DNA of 62,431 bases, from contig DCJC01000034.1 of NCBI GenBank assembly GCA_002317355.1, positions 1 through 62,431 on the forward strand. The letters run 5' to 3'. Every line of letters begins with the position of its first letter. The stretch's first letter is position 1. The notes under the pieces are model-generated. The model did no database searches. It was given only the letters and a program-made list of their open reading frames with translations, and was not told where the DNA came from. Both the position numbers and the translations under genes were made by a program. Positions 33,770-42,075 of the stretch are shown here, in pieces. Origin of the DNA: Prevotellaceae bacterium UBA1710 (lineage in GTDB: Bacteria; Bacteroidota; Bacteroidia; Bacteroidales; Bacteroidaceae).

Positions 33770-34516
33770 ATGAAGAAAAAACTTATATTATTTTTATTAC
33801 TAACAATCTCAACCACAATTCACGCGAGAGTTATAGATGTAGACACATTAATCATTCGCTTTTTCACATGGGAGGTCGTTGATGTACCACATCTAATTAC
33901 CTGCATAAATTATGAAACAGAAGTCCCTTATAAAGAATATGTAGTAACTGATACTTCAGCAATCAATACAATAAATGAAAAAATCAAAGATTTACATTCG
34001 ACACAGGAGCAAGACTTTTGTGTCGCTTGTAAACTTTTATGCATCAAGAACGGAACAATTAGTGATATAATATGTTTAAACAAAGATTATATTATGATTG
34101 ATAGCAAAGTGTTTTCTTGTGATAGATCAATTGTCAACATAATAGACACATTGATAAACAAAATACCACCGTCAAAAGAAAAATTTTCATATAAACCAGA
34201 AAAATTCGGAGCAGAATATTGCAAAGGTAAAGAAGAACTTAATAAGTTATTATCCTCATATTACAACAAGATTAAAAAAGAATACAAAATAAAGGGAATT
34301 ACAAAATTCGAGATATTATGCAAAGCGAACAAAAAAGGATATACGAAGACTGTCAAAGTTAAACTTTACAACAAGGACATAAGTTCCACAGACAAGCACA
34401 AGATTGAAAACAATATCACGGAATGGTTTAAACGTAAAATCAAATGGAAGAAGAACAATACAAGAATGAATGCAGACTGGATCAATATTTACTTTAAATC
34501 ACCCGATGATTTGTAG
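33770..34516 (+). CDS. Hypothetical secreted protein
   Basis: A 248-residue protein with a signal peptide (MKKKLILFLLLTISTTIHAR). The mature part has several cysteines (CVACKLLC) and a lysine-rich C-terminal third that includes FEILCKANKKGYTKTVKV, a beta-strand pattern. No family is recognised. It has the same AT-rich composition as its neighbours. It has no obvious promoter of the common type. The frame is intact and the signal peptide convincing, so it is probably a real gene of accessory origin. Confidence 0.6.
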   Translation: MKKKLILFLLLTISTTIHARVIDVDTLIIRFFTWEVVDVPHLITCINYETEVPYKEYVVTDTSAINTINEKIKDLHSTQEQDFCVACKLLCIKNGTISDIICLNKDYIMIDSKVFSCDRSIVNIIDTLINKIPPSKEKFSYKPEKFGAEYCKGKEELNKLLSSYYNKIKKEYKIKGITKFEILCKANKKGYTKTVKVKLYNKDISSTDKHKIENNITEWFKRKIKWKKNNTRMNADWINIYFKSPDDL

Positions 34517-34556
34517 ATATCAAATTCACATCAATCAAATATTCTGGGATGCCACA

Positions 34557-35046
34557 ATGGAATCTTTCACTTTCTTTACAAGAATAACAAATGTCGTTTG
34601 GGTTGCCGTCATATCGTGCATTTTTCTCGTTGTATTCCTGTTTTTCAACAGAATGGTTTTGGCCAGAGATGCATGGCTCAAGTCATATAGGCAATGGTCT
34701 ATACCTACTTGAAAGGGACGGAGGGCCAATTATTGTCAAAGGGACAAACATACATGGTGAAACATGTTATGGAGGAGATTACATAATCCCCACTTACGAC
34801 TGCAGCTACGATAGCACAGGAAAACGGAATGAATACGTTTTAAAAGAAATGCATAATGACAAATGGATTCTTGTAAAAGATACTATTCTCACTCTCGCAG
34901 GAAACAAATACTATTTGATAGAAAAGAATTTTCCATCGGAATGTCGTGCGAATATTATCACAAAAGAATTTATCACATCCTTCCCTGACAGCATCTCATT
35001 TCTTGAATATGTCCACTCACACAATATTGATATAAATTGGCAATGA
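34557..35046 (+). pseudogene. Frameshifted hypothetical membrane-anchored or lipoprotein gene
   Basis: One frame starts at 34557 (MESFTFFTRITNVVWVAVI...) and encodes a membrane or signal segment but stops at about 34712. The next frame, open to 35046, encodes the convincing body HIGNGLYLLERDGGPIIVKG, then CYGGDYIIPTYD. The body resembles small Bacteroidales lipoproteins that begin with an IGNGLYLLE segment. A single +1 shift near 34665-34695 would join the two. It is either an inactivated gene or a sequencing error. The alternative start inside the second frame (34591) gives an N-terminus with no export signal. Confidence 0.5.
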
Positions 35047-35080
35047 GTGACAAACAACTTTAGAAGGAATCCGGTGTTGA

Positions 35081-35806
35081 TTACTTGAAAATCTCTCTCA
35101 AGATTTCAAGCGACTTGAGTTCCCTAAAACCTGGGATATGAAAACCATAGAACTGCATCATCACATCAATGATGCGGTTTCTTTCTGTCTGAGAAAGACG
35201 GAAGATGTGCATATTCTCAGGCGTCATGCGCATCAGATTGATGAAATTCTGGGCTTCTGACGGCTTGAGATAATCCTTATGCAATGGAGCTTCACCAACA
35301 AACTGACCCGCACGAAGGTCAAAGTAAGAATAGTCGGTGAATTCCTCAAGGTTAGGATAAAAGCCAAGAAAGCGCGATACCCTTATCATAAACATAAGGT
35401 GGAAATTGGCTGGAGCAGATGTGGACATATCATACCACTTGAGACTATTCTCCACAAAATCATAAAGGAGATAGTCTGATTGCTCAGCACGGGTGGAAAG
35501 TCCGAGGAACTCGGCAAGAAAGAAGGATACAGAAAGCTTCACTGGATCAAAAGGAATGCTGGAATACGGATCCACGATATGCGCCTCCTTTATTAATGGA
35601 AGATTATTGGCAGAACGACGCTCATAATCCACATCGAGAATGTTAAGCAACTGGAATATCTGGCGCTTGATCTTGCCCTTTCCCGACTTAGGCATTCGCC
35701 ATACAACGCTCAATCTGCCGACCTCTCTGGTCAGCAAATCAATGATAAGGCTTTGATCGCCATATTTCACCGTTCGGAGCACTATACAACGCGTTTTCTC
35801 GAGCAT
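35081..35806 (-). CDS. recO: DNA repair protein RecO
   Basis: A 241-residue recombination mediator that loads RecA on single-stranded DNA together with RecR. The start MLEKTRCIVLRTVKYGDQSLI is the conserved OB-fold N-terminus, and a helical C-terminal domain follows. The zinc cysteines of some RecO proteins are absent, as is usual in Bacteroidales. The frame is open 23 codons further upstream, but the promoter word TACTTTTG lies inside that extension, 8 nt before the chosen ATG. The start at 35806 with an almost leaderless mRNA is therefore preferred. Confidence 0.88.
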   Translation of the reverse strand: MLEKTRCIVLRTVKYGDQSLIIDLLTREVGRLSVVWRMPKSGKGKIKRQIFQLLNILDVDYERRSANNLPLIKEAHIVDPYSSIPFDPVKLSVSFFLAEFLGLSTRAEQSDYLLYDFVENSLKWYDMSTSAPANFHLMFMIRVSRFLGFYPNLEEFTDYSYFDLRAGQFVGEAPLHKDYLKPSEAQNFINLMRMTPENMHIFRLSQTERNRIIDVMMQFYGFHIPGFRELKSLEILREIFK

Positions 35807-35814
35807 ATCAGGCA

Positions 35815-35822
35815 CAAAAGTA
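35815..35822 (-). promoter_or_regulatory. Promoter of recO, nearly leaderless
   Basis: TACTTTTG on the minus strand, 8 nt before the recO ATG. The -33 word is weak. Confidence 0.55.
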
Positions 35823-35861
35823 CGAAATTTCAGTAAATTACGAAAGATTTTTGCCAAAATA

Positions 35862-35893
35862 TTTGGATAATACACAAAAAAATCTTACCTTTG
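35862..35893 (+). promoter_or_regulatory. Promoter of tRNA-Glu
   Basis: TTTG (35862-35865), 20 bp, TACCTTTG (35886-35893). It lies about 40 bp from the divergent recO promoter. Confidence 0.8.
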
Positions 35894-35945
35894 CACCCGC
35901 AATTGACAAATATGCAGTTTGCATGATGCTAATTGTCGCCGACAT

Positions 35946-36017
35946 GGTCCCTTCGTCTATCGGTTAGGACGAGAGATTTTCATTCTCTAAAGAGGAGTTC
36001 GACTCTCCTAGGGACTA
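35946..36017 (+). tRNA. tRNA-Glu (anticodon TTC)
   Basis: A 72-nt cloverleaf: acceptor GGTCCCT with AGGGACT (first pair G-T), anticodon stem AGAGA/TCTCT with loop TTTTCAT giving TTC, T-stem AGGAG/CTCCT. CCA is not encoded. Confidence 0.95.
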
Positions 36018-36165
36018 CAAACCAATCCGTCATCTCGTGTGATTTCGATAATATATGGTGGCGGTGGATTTCGCAAGAAGTCCGTTAGGGCAGCTTTGAC
36101 AGGCGCAAGACCCATGACTGGTTATAATCAATTTCAATCAATCAAATTAAAGATTTAAAACAAAA
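36018..36165 (+). promoter_or_regulatory. Structured leader of rpsT
   Basis: About 148 nt separate tRNA-Glu from rpsT, with no terminator or clear promoter between them. The stretch includes GGATTTC-GCAA-GAAGTCC (36066-36083), a hairpin with a GNRA loop, and a second GCAA-containing segment (GGCGCAAGACC). This may be an autoregulatory S20 leader and suggests cotranscription with the tRNA. It is not matched to a named RNA family. Confidence 0.4.
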
Positions 36166-36420
36166 ATGGCAAATCACAAGTCATCTGTAAAGAGAATTCG
36201 TCAGACTAAGACTAAGACTCTTCACAACAAGTACTACGCTAAGACAATGCGTAACGCAGTTCGCAAGTTCCGCGCTTCAACTGACAAGGAAGAGTGCGTA
36301 AAGCAGCTCCCAGTTATCCAGAAGATGCTCGACAAGCTCGCTAAGCGTAACATCATCCACAAGAACAAGGCTGCAAACATCAAGTCAAGCCTCGCTCTTC
36401 ACGTTAACAAGCTTGGTTAA
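36166..36420 (+). CDS. rpsT: 30S ribosomal protein S20
   Basis: An 84-residue basic, helical ribosomal protein that binds 16S rRNA in the body of the small subunit. The N-terminus MANHKSSVKRIRQTKTKTL and the motif NKAANIKSSLALHVNK are diagnostic. Length is normal. It is preceded by a structured leader downstream of tRNA-Glu and followed by a terminator. Confidence 0.97.
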   Translation: MANHKSSVKRIRQTKTKTLHNKYYAKTMRNAVRKFRASTDKEECVKQLPVIQKMLDKLAKRNIIHKNKAANIKSSLALHVNKLG

Positions 36421-36436
36421 AAAAGCACTTCCAGAT

Positions 36437-36462
36437 AGCCCTTTAAAGAGGGCTTTCTTTAT
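36437..36462 (+). terminator. Terminator after rpsT
   Basis: AGCCC and GGGCT flank TTTAAAGA, followed by a T-rich run. Confidence 0.8.
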
Positions 36463-36505
36463 TTTTGTACATAACACAAGATTGTTTCCATAATAATTTT
36501 TGTTG

Positions 36506-36545
36506 GAGGCTGCAGCCCGTTGAGGGTCGCAGCCTCTTATGTTTT
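36506..36545 (+). terminator. Second hairpin after rpsT
   Basis: GAGGCTGC pairs with GCAGCCTC around a GC-rich loop and is followed by TTATGTTTTT. It is a back-up terminator. Confidence 0.6.
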
Positions 36546-36608
36546 TAGGCATTTTTACAACAAATTCGCATTTCACACGTACACGCGCGCGAAATTTCCA
36601 TGATTATT

Positions 36609-36640
36609 TTTGGAACTATCCGTTTTTTTTCGTACCTTTG
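36609..36640 (+). promoter_or_regulatory. Promoter of gyrB
   Basis: TTTG (36609-36612), 20 bp, TACCTTTG (36633-36640), leader about 22 nt. Confidence 0.8.
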
Positions 36641-36666
36641 CAAAGTAAAAACTGAAAAATCAAGAA

Positions 36667-38661
36667 ATGGAAGAAATACAGAATCAGGAAAGTAACTACA
36701 CCGGTAGTAGCATTCAGGTCCTTGAAGGACTTGAGGCTGTGCGCAAGCGCCCAGCGATGTACATCGGTGATATTTCAGAGAAGGGCCTCCACCACCTCGT
36801 AAACGAGACAGTTGACAACTCTATCGACGAGGCAATGGCAGGCTATTGTACCGACATCGAGGTTACAATCAACGAAGACAACTCTATCACCGTTCAGGAC
36901 AACGGTCGTGGTATCCCAGTTGATGAGCACCCAAAGATGCACAAGTCTGCCCTCGAGGTTGTAATGACTGTGCTTCACGCAGGTGGTAAGTTCGATAAGG
37001 GTTCTTACAAGGTATCTGGCGGTCTTCACGGTGTAGGTGTAAGCTGTGTGAACGCACTTTCCACTCACATGCTCTCTCAGGTTTTCCGCGATGGCAAGAT
37101 CTACCAGCAGGAATACGAGAAGGGAAAGCCTCTGTATGACGTTAAGGTAGTTGGTGAGACCGACAAGCGCGGTACACGCCAGCAGTTCTGGCCAGACGGC
37201 AGCATCTTCACCACAACAACATACAAGTACGAGATCATCGCAAGCCGTATGCGCGAGCTTGCATTCCTCAACGCCGGCATCAAGATCATCCTCACAGACC
37301 TTCGCCCAGAGAAGGATGAGAACGGCAATATCCCAGAGGACTGGAAGCCTAAGACTGAGACATTCCACGCTCAGGACGGTTTGAAGGAGTTCGTTCGCTA
37401 CGTGGACCGTCACCGCACTCACCTCTTCGATGATGTCATCTATCTGAAGACTGAAAAGGCTGGTGTTCCAATCGAGGTTGCTATCATGTACAACACCGAT
37501 TACTCAGAGAACATCCATTCTTACGTAAACAATATCAACACTATAGAGGGTGGTACTCACCTCCAGGGTTTCCGCACAGCGCTTACCCGTACTCTCAAGA
37601 CTTATGCTGACAACGATCCTGCTCTTTCTAAGCAGATCGAGAAGGCTAAGATCGAGATTTCAGGTGAAGACTTCCGTGAAGGTATCACAGCCGTTATCTC
37701 TGTAAAGGTTGCAGAACCTCAGTTCGAGGGTCAGACAAAGACAAAGCTCGGTAACTCAGAGGTAGCAGGTGCTGTTCAGCAGGCAGTAGGCGAAGCTCTC
37801 GCTAACTACCTTGAGGAGCATCCAAACGAGGCAAAGAAGGTTTGTGAGAAGGTTATCCTCGCTGCTACAGCCCGTATCGCAGCCCGCAAGGCTCGTGAGA
37901 ACGTACAGCGTAAGAACCCAATGACTGGTGGTGGTCTTCCTGGTAAGCTTGCCGATTGCTCATGCCGTGATCCAAAGCAGACAGAGATATTCCTCGTCGA
38001 GGGTGATTCGGCTGGTGGTTCTGCAAAGCAGGGACGTGACCGTAACACTCAGGCTATCCTTCCACTCCGCGGTAAGATCCTTAACGTTGAGAAGGTACAG
38101 TGGCACAAGGTATTCGAGTCAGAGTCAGTAAACATCATCCTTCAGGCTATCGGTGTACGTTTCGGCATCGACGGTTCTGACACCAAGGAGGCAAACATTG
38201 AGAAGCTTCGTTACGACAAGATCATCATCATGACCGATGCCGACGTCGATGGCTCTCACATCGACACTCTGATCATGACACTCTTCTTCCGCTTCATGCC
38301 ACAGGTGATTCAGGAGGGACACCTCTACATCGCTACTCCACCTCTCTACCAGTGCTCTTACAAGAACACAAAGGAGTATTGCTACACAGAAGAAGATCGT
38401 CTCCGCTTCATCGACACATACTGTCAGGGAAATGCTGATGACACAAAGCTTCACACTCAGCGATACAAAGGTCTTGGTGAGATGAACCCAGAGCAGCTTT
38501 GGGACACCACAATGAATCCTGAGACACGCCTCTTGAAGCAGGTTACAATCCAGAATGCAGCAGAGGCAGATGAGATATTCTCAATGCTGATGGGCGATGA
38601 CGTTGAGCCTCGCCGTCAGTTCATCGAAGATAACGCAACATACGCTAATATCGACGCATAA
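36667..38661 (+). CDS. gyrB: DNA gyrase subunit B
   Basis: The ATPase subunit of DNA gyrase, which introduces negative supercoils. The 664 residues begin with the canonical YTGSSIQVLEGLEAVRKRPA and MYIGD. The GHKL ATPase follows (NETVDNSIDEAMAG, DNGRGIPV, GGLHGVGVSCVNALS), then the transducer (EGQTKTKLGNSEV) and TOPRIM (FLVEGDSAGGSAKQGRD, MTDADVDGSHI, QRYKGLGEMNPEQLW). It is of the compact form without the proteobacterial insert. gyrA is not nearby. The next gene starts 6 nt after the stop, so they are probably cotranscribed. Confidence 0.97.
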   Translation: MEEIQNQESNYTGSSIQVLEGLEAVRKRPAMYIGDISEKGLHHLVNETVDNSIDEAMAGYCTDIEVTINEDNSITVQDNGRGIPVDEHPKMHKSALEVVMTVLHAGGKFDKGSYKVSGGLHGVGVSCVNALSTHMLSQVFRDGKIYQQEYEKGKPLYDVKVVGETDKRGTRQQFWPDGSIFTTTTYKYEIIASRMRELAFLNAGIKIILTDLRPEKDENGNIPEDWKPKTETFHAQDGLKEFVRYVDRHRTHLFDDVIYLKTEKAGVPIEVAIMYNTDYSENIHSYVNNINTIEGGTHLQGFRTALTRTLKTYADNDPALSKQIEKAKIEISGEDFREGITAVISVKVAEPQFEGQTKTKLGNSEVAGAVQQAVGEALANYLEEHPNEAKKVCEKVILAATARIAARKARENVQRKNPMTGGGLPGKLADCSCRDPKQTEIFLVEGDSAGGSAKQGRDRNTQAILPLRGKILNVEKVQWHKVFESESVNIILQAIGVRFGIDGSDTKEANIEKLRYDKIIIMTDADVDGSHIDTLIMTLFFRFMPQVIQEGHLYIATPPLYQCSYKNTKEYCYTEEDRLRFIDTYCQGNADDTKLHTQRYKGLGEMNPEQLWDTTMNPETRLLKQVTIQNAAEADEIFSMLMGDDVEPRRQFIEDNATYANIDA

Positions 38662-38667
38662 TAAAGA

Positions 38668-39567
38668 ATGCATATCAAAAGGTATATATTGTTCCTGTCT
38701 ATAGTGCTTGTAATGATTTCATCTGCAAGGACATGGGCAGGAACATACCTTTACCACCCTTCGGCATTCCCTAATGAGCAAGTCTGGTTCCAGTGCCCAT
38801 TCAAGAGCACGGACACAAACGGAAAGATCTATCTGCGCCTCTCAACAACCGGCTATGTACTTCCATACATCAACGGAAGAATAGCCACAAAGGCTTCTAT
38901 ATGGCCTTCAAGACCTTTGAATAGAGAAGGTGTAGCAGAGGATTGGATTGACGTCACAAGATTCGTGAAAAAGGGTGATAACGTGATTGCACTCTGGTAC
39001 TCACCTATAGCAGGAGCTGCATTTGTACCAAATGGTATGGTTTCTGTAGATATAATCGTCAGATATAGCGGCAGGGAGAAGGTCATCTGCAACAGCAAGT
39101 CAAAGTGGATGTGCCATCTTGCTCCTGCATTCACAAAATATAATGGTGAGGACTTTGATGCAACTTACCCATACAATGCCACTTGGAAAACAAAGACAAA
39201 CTTCGGTATCGACTGGATTCCTGCAGCTGTCGTAACAGCAACAAACAACTATCCCGTTATACCAAACAAGGCATTAAAACCATACAAAACGGTTGTACCT
39301 GTAAAACAAGAGATAAATGATTCTATTGCAACATTTTACTTGCCAGAAACCGTAAGCGGACAATTACGAATTACACTTAGAGGCACCCGAAAAGGTGAAG
39401 TCCTTGCAATTAATGGCATGAAGTACAAATGTCGTGGAGGTAGTGATGAACAATTCTTTACACGCTTCTCTACCGTTACAGCAAAGAAAATTAGAATTTC
39501 CCCAGAAGGCGGCCAGAAGATGCCGACTTCCATGAATATAGAACTAATACAATTAACTGAAAAATAA
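38668..39567 (+). CDS. Secreted carbohydrate-binding-like protein without catalytic domain
   Basis: A 299-residue exported protein with a signal peptide (1-24, ends TWA). Residues about 25-150 resemble the galactose-binding-like sandwich found at the N-terminus of alpha-L-rhamnosidases and GH2 enzymes (TGYVLPYINGRIATK, WIDVTRFVKKGDNVIALWY). The central part (KSKWMCHLAPAF, GEDFDATYP) continues this resemblance. The C-terminal part (LRITLRGTRKGEVLAINGMKY) looks like a second beta-sandwich. No glycosidase catalytic domain follows. It starts 6 nt after gyrB and is 7 nt before an AraC regulator. It might sense or bind a glycan. The function is unknown. Confidence 0.6.
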   Translation: MHIKRYILFLSIVLVMISSARTWAGTYLYHPSAFPNEQVWFQCPFKSTDTNGKIYLRLSTTGYVLPYINGRIATKASIWPSRPLNREGVAEDWIDVTRFVKKGDNVIALWYSPIAGAAFVPNGMVSVDIIVRYSGREKVICNSKSKWMCHLAPAFTKYNGEDFDATYPYNATWKTKTNFGIDWIPAAVVTATNNYPVIPNKALKPYKTVVPVKQEINDSIATFYLPETVSGQLRITLRGTRKGEVLAINGMKYKCRGGSDEQFFTRFSTVTAKKIRISPEGGQKMPTSMNIELIQLTEK

Positions 39568-39574
39568 TACCAAT

Positions 39575-40459
39575 ATGAACAAAATCGAAACAGTAAGCCT
39601 CGATCGTCTAAGAGAAAAACATGAGATCCCCAGCATCGGCGACGATCTGCTCTTCTTTGAAGATATACAGATGATTCCGCAGTTGGATGAGCCAAGACGC
39701 ATGAACTGCATCATAATAGGCATATGCACAGAGGGAGAAGGAGGCTACACCCTCAATGAGAACAGATTTTCCATTAAACCCGGAGATGCACTTATTCTAA
39801 CCGAAGGACAGATTGTAAACGAGATATGGATGAGTGATAACACCAAGGGATATGCCATGCTCATCTCAAGAAACTATATCGATGAGGTGTTCAAGGAGCT
39901 TCGTGACATGAGCAGCCTTTTCCTCCTTGCTCGTGAACATCCTATTTTCCCTCTCAATAGCATAGAGATTGCCAAACTGAAGCAGTATCTTGACATTATA
40001 AGGGAACGCCTAAAAAACGAGGATTACCGCTTCAGAAAAGAGGTTGTAAGACTTCTTCTCGTAACAATGATTTACGACATAGGCAGTGCCATTATGCGCG
40101 TAATGAATAATAGTGGCCATGAAGGCAATACAAATTCAAAAGCGAAGAGATGCTTTGTTCAGTTTATCCAACTTGTAGAGCAGCACTATAAAAAAGAGCG
40201 AAGGGTCAGCTGGTACGCTAACCAGATGGGCCTTACACCTAAGTACCTCTCTGAGATTATCAGTTCAACAAGCAAGCGCACTCCAAACGACTGGATTGAC
40301 AAGTATGTCACAACAGAAATCCGCAATCAGCTTAGTAATACCAATAAGAAGATTAGCGAGATAGCTGAGGATCTCCACTTCCCAAGTCAGTCATTCCTCG
40401 GCAAGTACTTCCGCGAGAATGTCGGCATGAGCCCTTCTGAATATCGCAAGAAAAAATAA
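39575..40459 (+). CDS. AraC-family transcription regulator
   Basis: A 294-residue regulator with an N-terminal cupin-like sensor (GEGGYTLNENRFSIKPGDAL) and a C-terminal pair of helix-turn-helix motifs (about 190-294, WYANQMGLTPKYLSEIIS and ISEIAEDLHFPSQSFLGKYF), ending in the usual GMSPSEYRKKK. Such proteins activate nearby catabolic or surface genes on binding a small ligand. It follows the orphan carbohydrate-binding-like gene by 7 nt and is probably cotranscribed with it. The target is not visible in the sequence. The paired repeats at 2906-3400 are far away and not linked to it by any evidence. Confidence 0.88.
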   Translation: MNKIETVSLDRLREKHEIPSIGDDLLFFEDIQMIPQLDEPRRMNCIIIGICTEGEGGYTLNENRFSIKPGDALILTEGQIVNEIWMSDNTKGYAMLISRNYIDEVFKELRDMSSLFLLAREHPIFPLNSIEIAKLKQYLDIIRERLKNEDYRFRKEVVRLLLVTMIYDIGSAIMRVMNNSGHEGNTNSKAKRCFVQFIQLVEQHYKKERRVSWYANQMGLTPKYLSEIISSTSKRTPNDWIDKYVTTEIRNQLSNTNKKISEIAEDLHFPSQSFLGKYFRENVGMSPSEYRKKK

Positions 40460-40460
40460 A

Positions 40461-40584
40461 GTAAAAAGTAAGAAATAAAAAGTAAAAAGTATGATTACAC
40501 TTTATCCTTATCGGCATGACACGGCCTTAGGATACTCAAGTGTAATCATACTTTTTACTTATTCCTTTTTAATTCTTACCTTTT
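40461..40584. terminator. Bidirectional terminator built from 7-nt repeats
   Basis: AGTAAAA-type units with a 7-nt period on the left and their complements on the right form an inverted repeat with a perfect core (AAGTATGATTACACTT and its complement). It lies between two converging genes and covers the last codons of the DUF3109 gene. Confidence 0.75.
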
Positions 40585-41205
40585 AATCTGCTCCTCAAAC
40601 TGCTCTGCACAATCAGAGAGCCATCCATACCATTCCTCACCGAAACGACGAATCAATGGCTCCTTGAGGAATTTCCAGACAGGAAACTTCAACTCCTTAC
40701 CCTTTTCACGTGCACACTTGCACACGCTCCATTGGTTGTAGTTAAGGCCTACAAGTCCGTTGCTGAGATTTGCCACACGGATAGGATAAAGCGCACAACT
40801 GATTGGCTTACACCAATTCGTCTTCCCTGCCCTGAATGCCTTCTCCGTTGCACACAAACAGCAGTTCTTTACTACGCAAGGCTTTTCCTTAGTACCAATG
40901 TCAAGATCATCATAGTAGGTGAAGACACAATCCTTACCCCCTACAATACTTGTCACAAGATCTCCTTCTTCATCAGTATAGGCTACACCTTGTTTATCTA
41001 TTACTGCCTGAGCTTGTGCACTAAGATCCGGCCACACCACCTCAAGGATATTCTCCAGTTCTGCAACCTCTTCAATCGTAACGGGAGCACCTGCATCACC
41101 TTCGATACAGCACTCGCCCTTGCACTTCTCAAGGTCACAACAAAAGTATTCCGTAAATACGTCAGGCGACACAATTACATCGCCTACCTGAACCATTGGT
41201 AACAT
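40576..41205 (-). CDS. DUF3109-family cysteine-rich protein
   Basis: A 209-residue cytoplasmic protein of the DUF3109 family. It has many conserved cysteines: FCCDLEKCKGECCIEGDAG near the N-terminus, CVVKNCCLCATE and WCKPISCALYP in the middle, and SVCKCA. This pattern suggests a metal or iron-sulphur site of the YkgJ type, but the reaction is unknown. It converges on the AraC gene with a shared bidirectional terminator. ung lies 136 nt upstream, separated by an inverted repeat. Confidence 0.88.
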   Translation of the reverse strand: MLPMVQVGDVIVSPDVFTEYFCCDLEKCKGECCIEGDAGAPVTIEEVAELENILEVVWPDLSAQAQAVIDKQGVAYTDEEGDLVTSIVGGKDCVFTYYDDLDIGTKEKPCVVKNCCLCATEKAFRAGKTNWCKPISCALYPIRVANLSNGLVGLNYNQWSVCKCAREKGKELKFPVWKFLKEPLIRRFGEEWYGWLSDCAEQFEEQIKR

Positions 41206-41220
41206 AATAAATATTTATTA

Positions 41221-41337
41221 AGAGAAGAGTGAAAAGTGAAGAGTGAAGAATTTAAATTAGTAATTCTCGTTTAAGATGAAAAATAATGAATTCAATGTAA
41301 CTTAAATTCTTCACTTTTCACTCTTAACTCTTCACTA
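41221..41337. repeat. Inverted repeat of 7-nt units
   Basis: AGTGAAG-type units with an exact 7-nt period on the left face their complements on the right, with a central spacer. It lies between ung and the DUF3109 gene and may be a terminator for ung. Confidence 0.75.
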
Positions 41338-41341
41338 AAGA

Positions 41342-42043
41342 CTACCAAGCTATTGGCTTCTTGCCACATTGCTCAAGATAAGCATTACACTGCGAGAAAT
41401 GATGATTGCCGAACCATCCTCCCCTATTTGCTGATAGTGGCGATGGATGAACAGATTCAAGAATAAGGTGTTTCTGCTTGTCTATAAGCACTTTCTTGCT
41501 TCGGGCATATCCACCCCAAAGAATGAAGACAACGTGCTCCTGAGTGTCGGAAATAGCCTTAATGACAGCATCCGTGAAAGTTTCCCATCCATGCTTCTGA
41601 TGAGAGCCCGCCATGTGCTCACGAACCGTCAGGGTTGCGTTGAGAAGGAGAACACCTTGCTCTGCCCATCTGCGAAGCGAACCATTGTACATCCTCTGTC
41701 CTCTTTGCGCAGCAACCTCAGAAAGCTCAGGAACACTACCTACATCACTCTTCACCTCCTTGAAGATATTGACAAGAGAAGGAGGCAACGGAATACCATC
41801 CTTGACAGAGAAACACAATCCCTCTGCCTGTCCTGGTTCATGATAAGGATCCTGACCGAGGATGACCACCTTAACATTTTCCAGAGAACAAAGCTGAAAG
41901 GCATTGAAAATCTCATGTCCAGGAGGATAGCATGTAAAAGAGGAATACTCTGCCTTAACAAACTGAGTGAGCTTGACAAAGTACTCCTTGTCAAACTCAC
42001 TCTGTAATATTTCTTTCCAAGAATCCGCTATTTTAACTTCCAT
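41342..42043 (-). CDS. ung: Uracil-DNA glycosylase
   Basis: A cytoplasmic family-1 enzyme that excises uracil from DNA. The 233 residues contain the water-activating motif GQDPYHEPGQAEGLCFSV (catalytic D65), the NHHF and FILWG segments and the HPSPLSANRGG loop with the catalytic histidine. Length is normal. It lies 32 nt after gpmI on the same strand and may be cotranscribed. A 7-nt-unit inverted repeat follows the stop. Confidence 0.96.
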   Translation of the reverse strand: MEVKIADSWKEILQSEFDKEYFVKLTQFVKAEYSSFTCYPPGHEIFNAFQLCSLENVKVVILGQDPYHEPGQAEGLCFSVKDGIPLPPSLVNIFKEVKSDVGSVPELSEVAAQRGQRMYNGSLRRWAEQGVLLLNATLTVREHMAGSHQKHGWETFTDAVIKAISDTQEHVVFILWGGYARSKKVLIDKQKHLILESVHPSPLSANRGGWFGNHHFSQCNAYLEQCGKKPIAW

Positions 42044-42075
42044 AAGCGAGATTTGAAAACGAAAAATGTGGTTTA

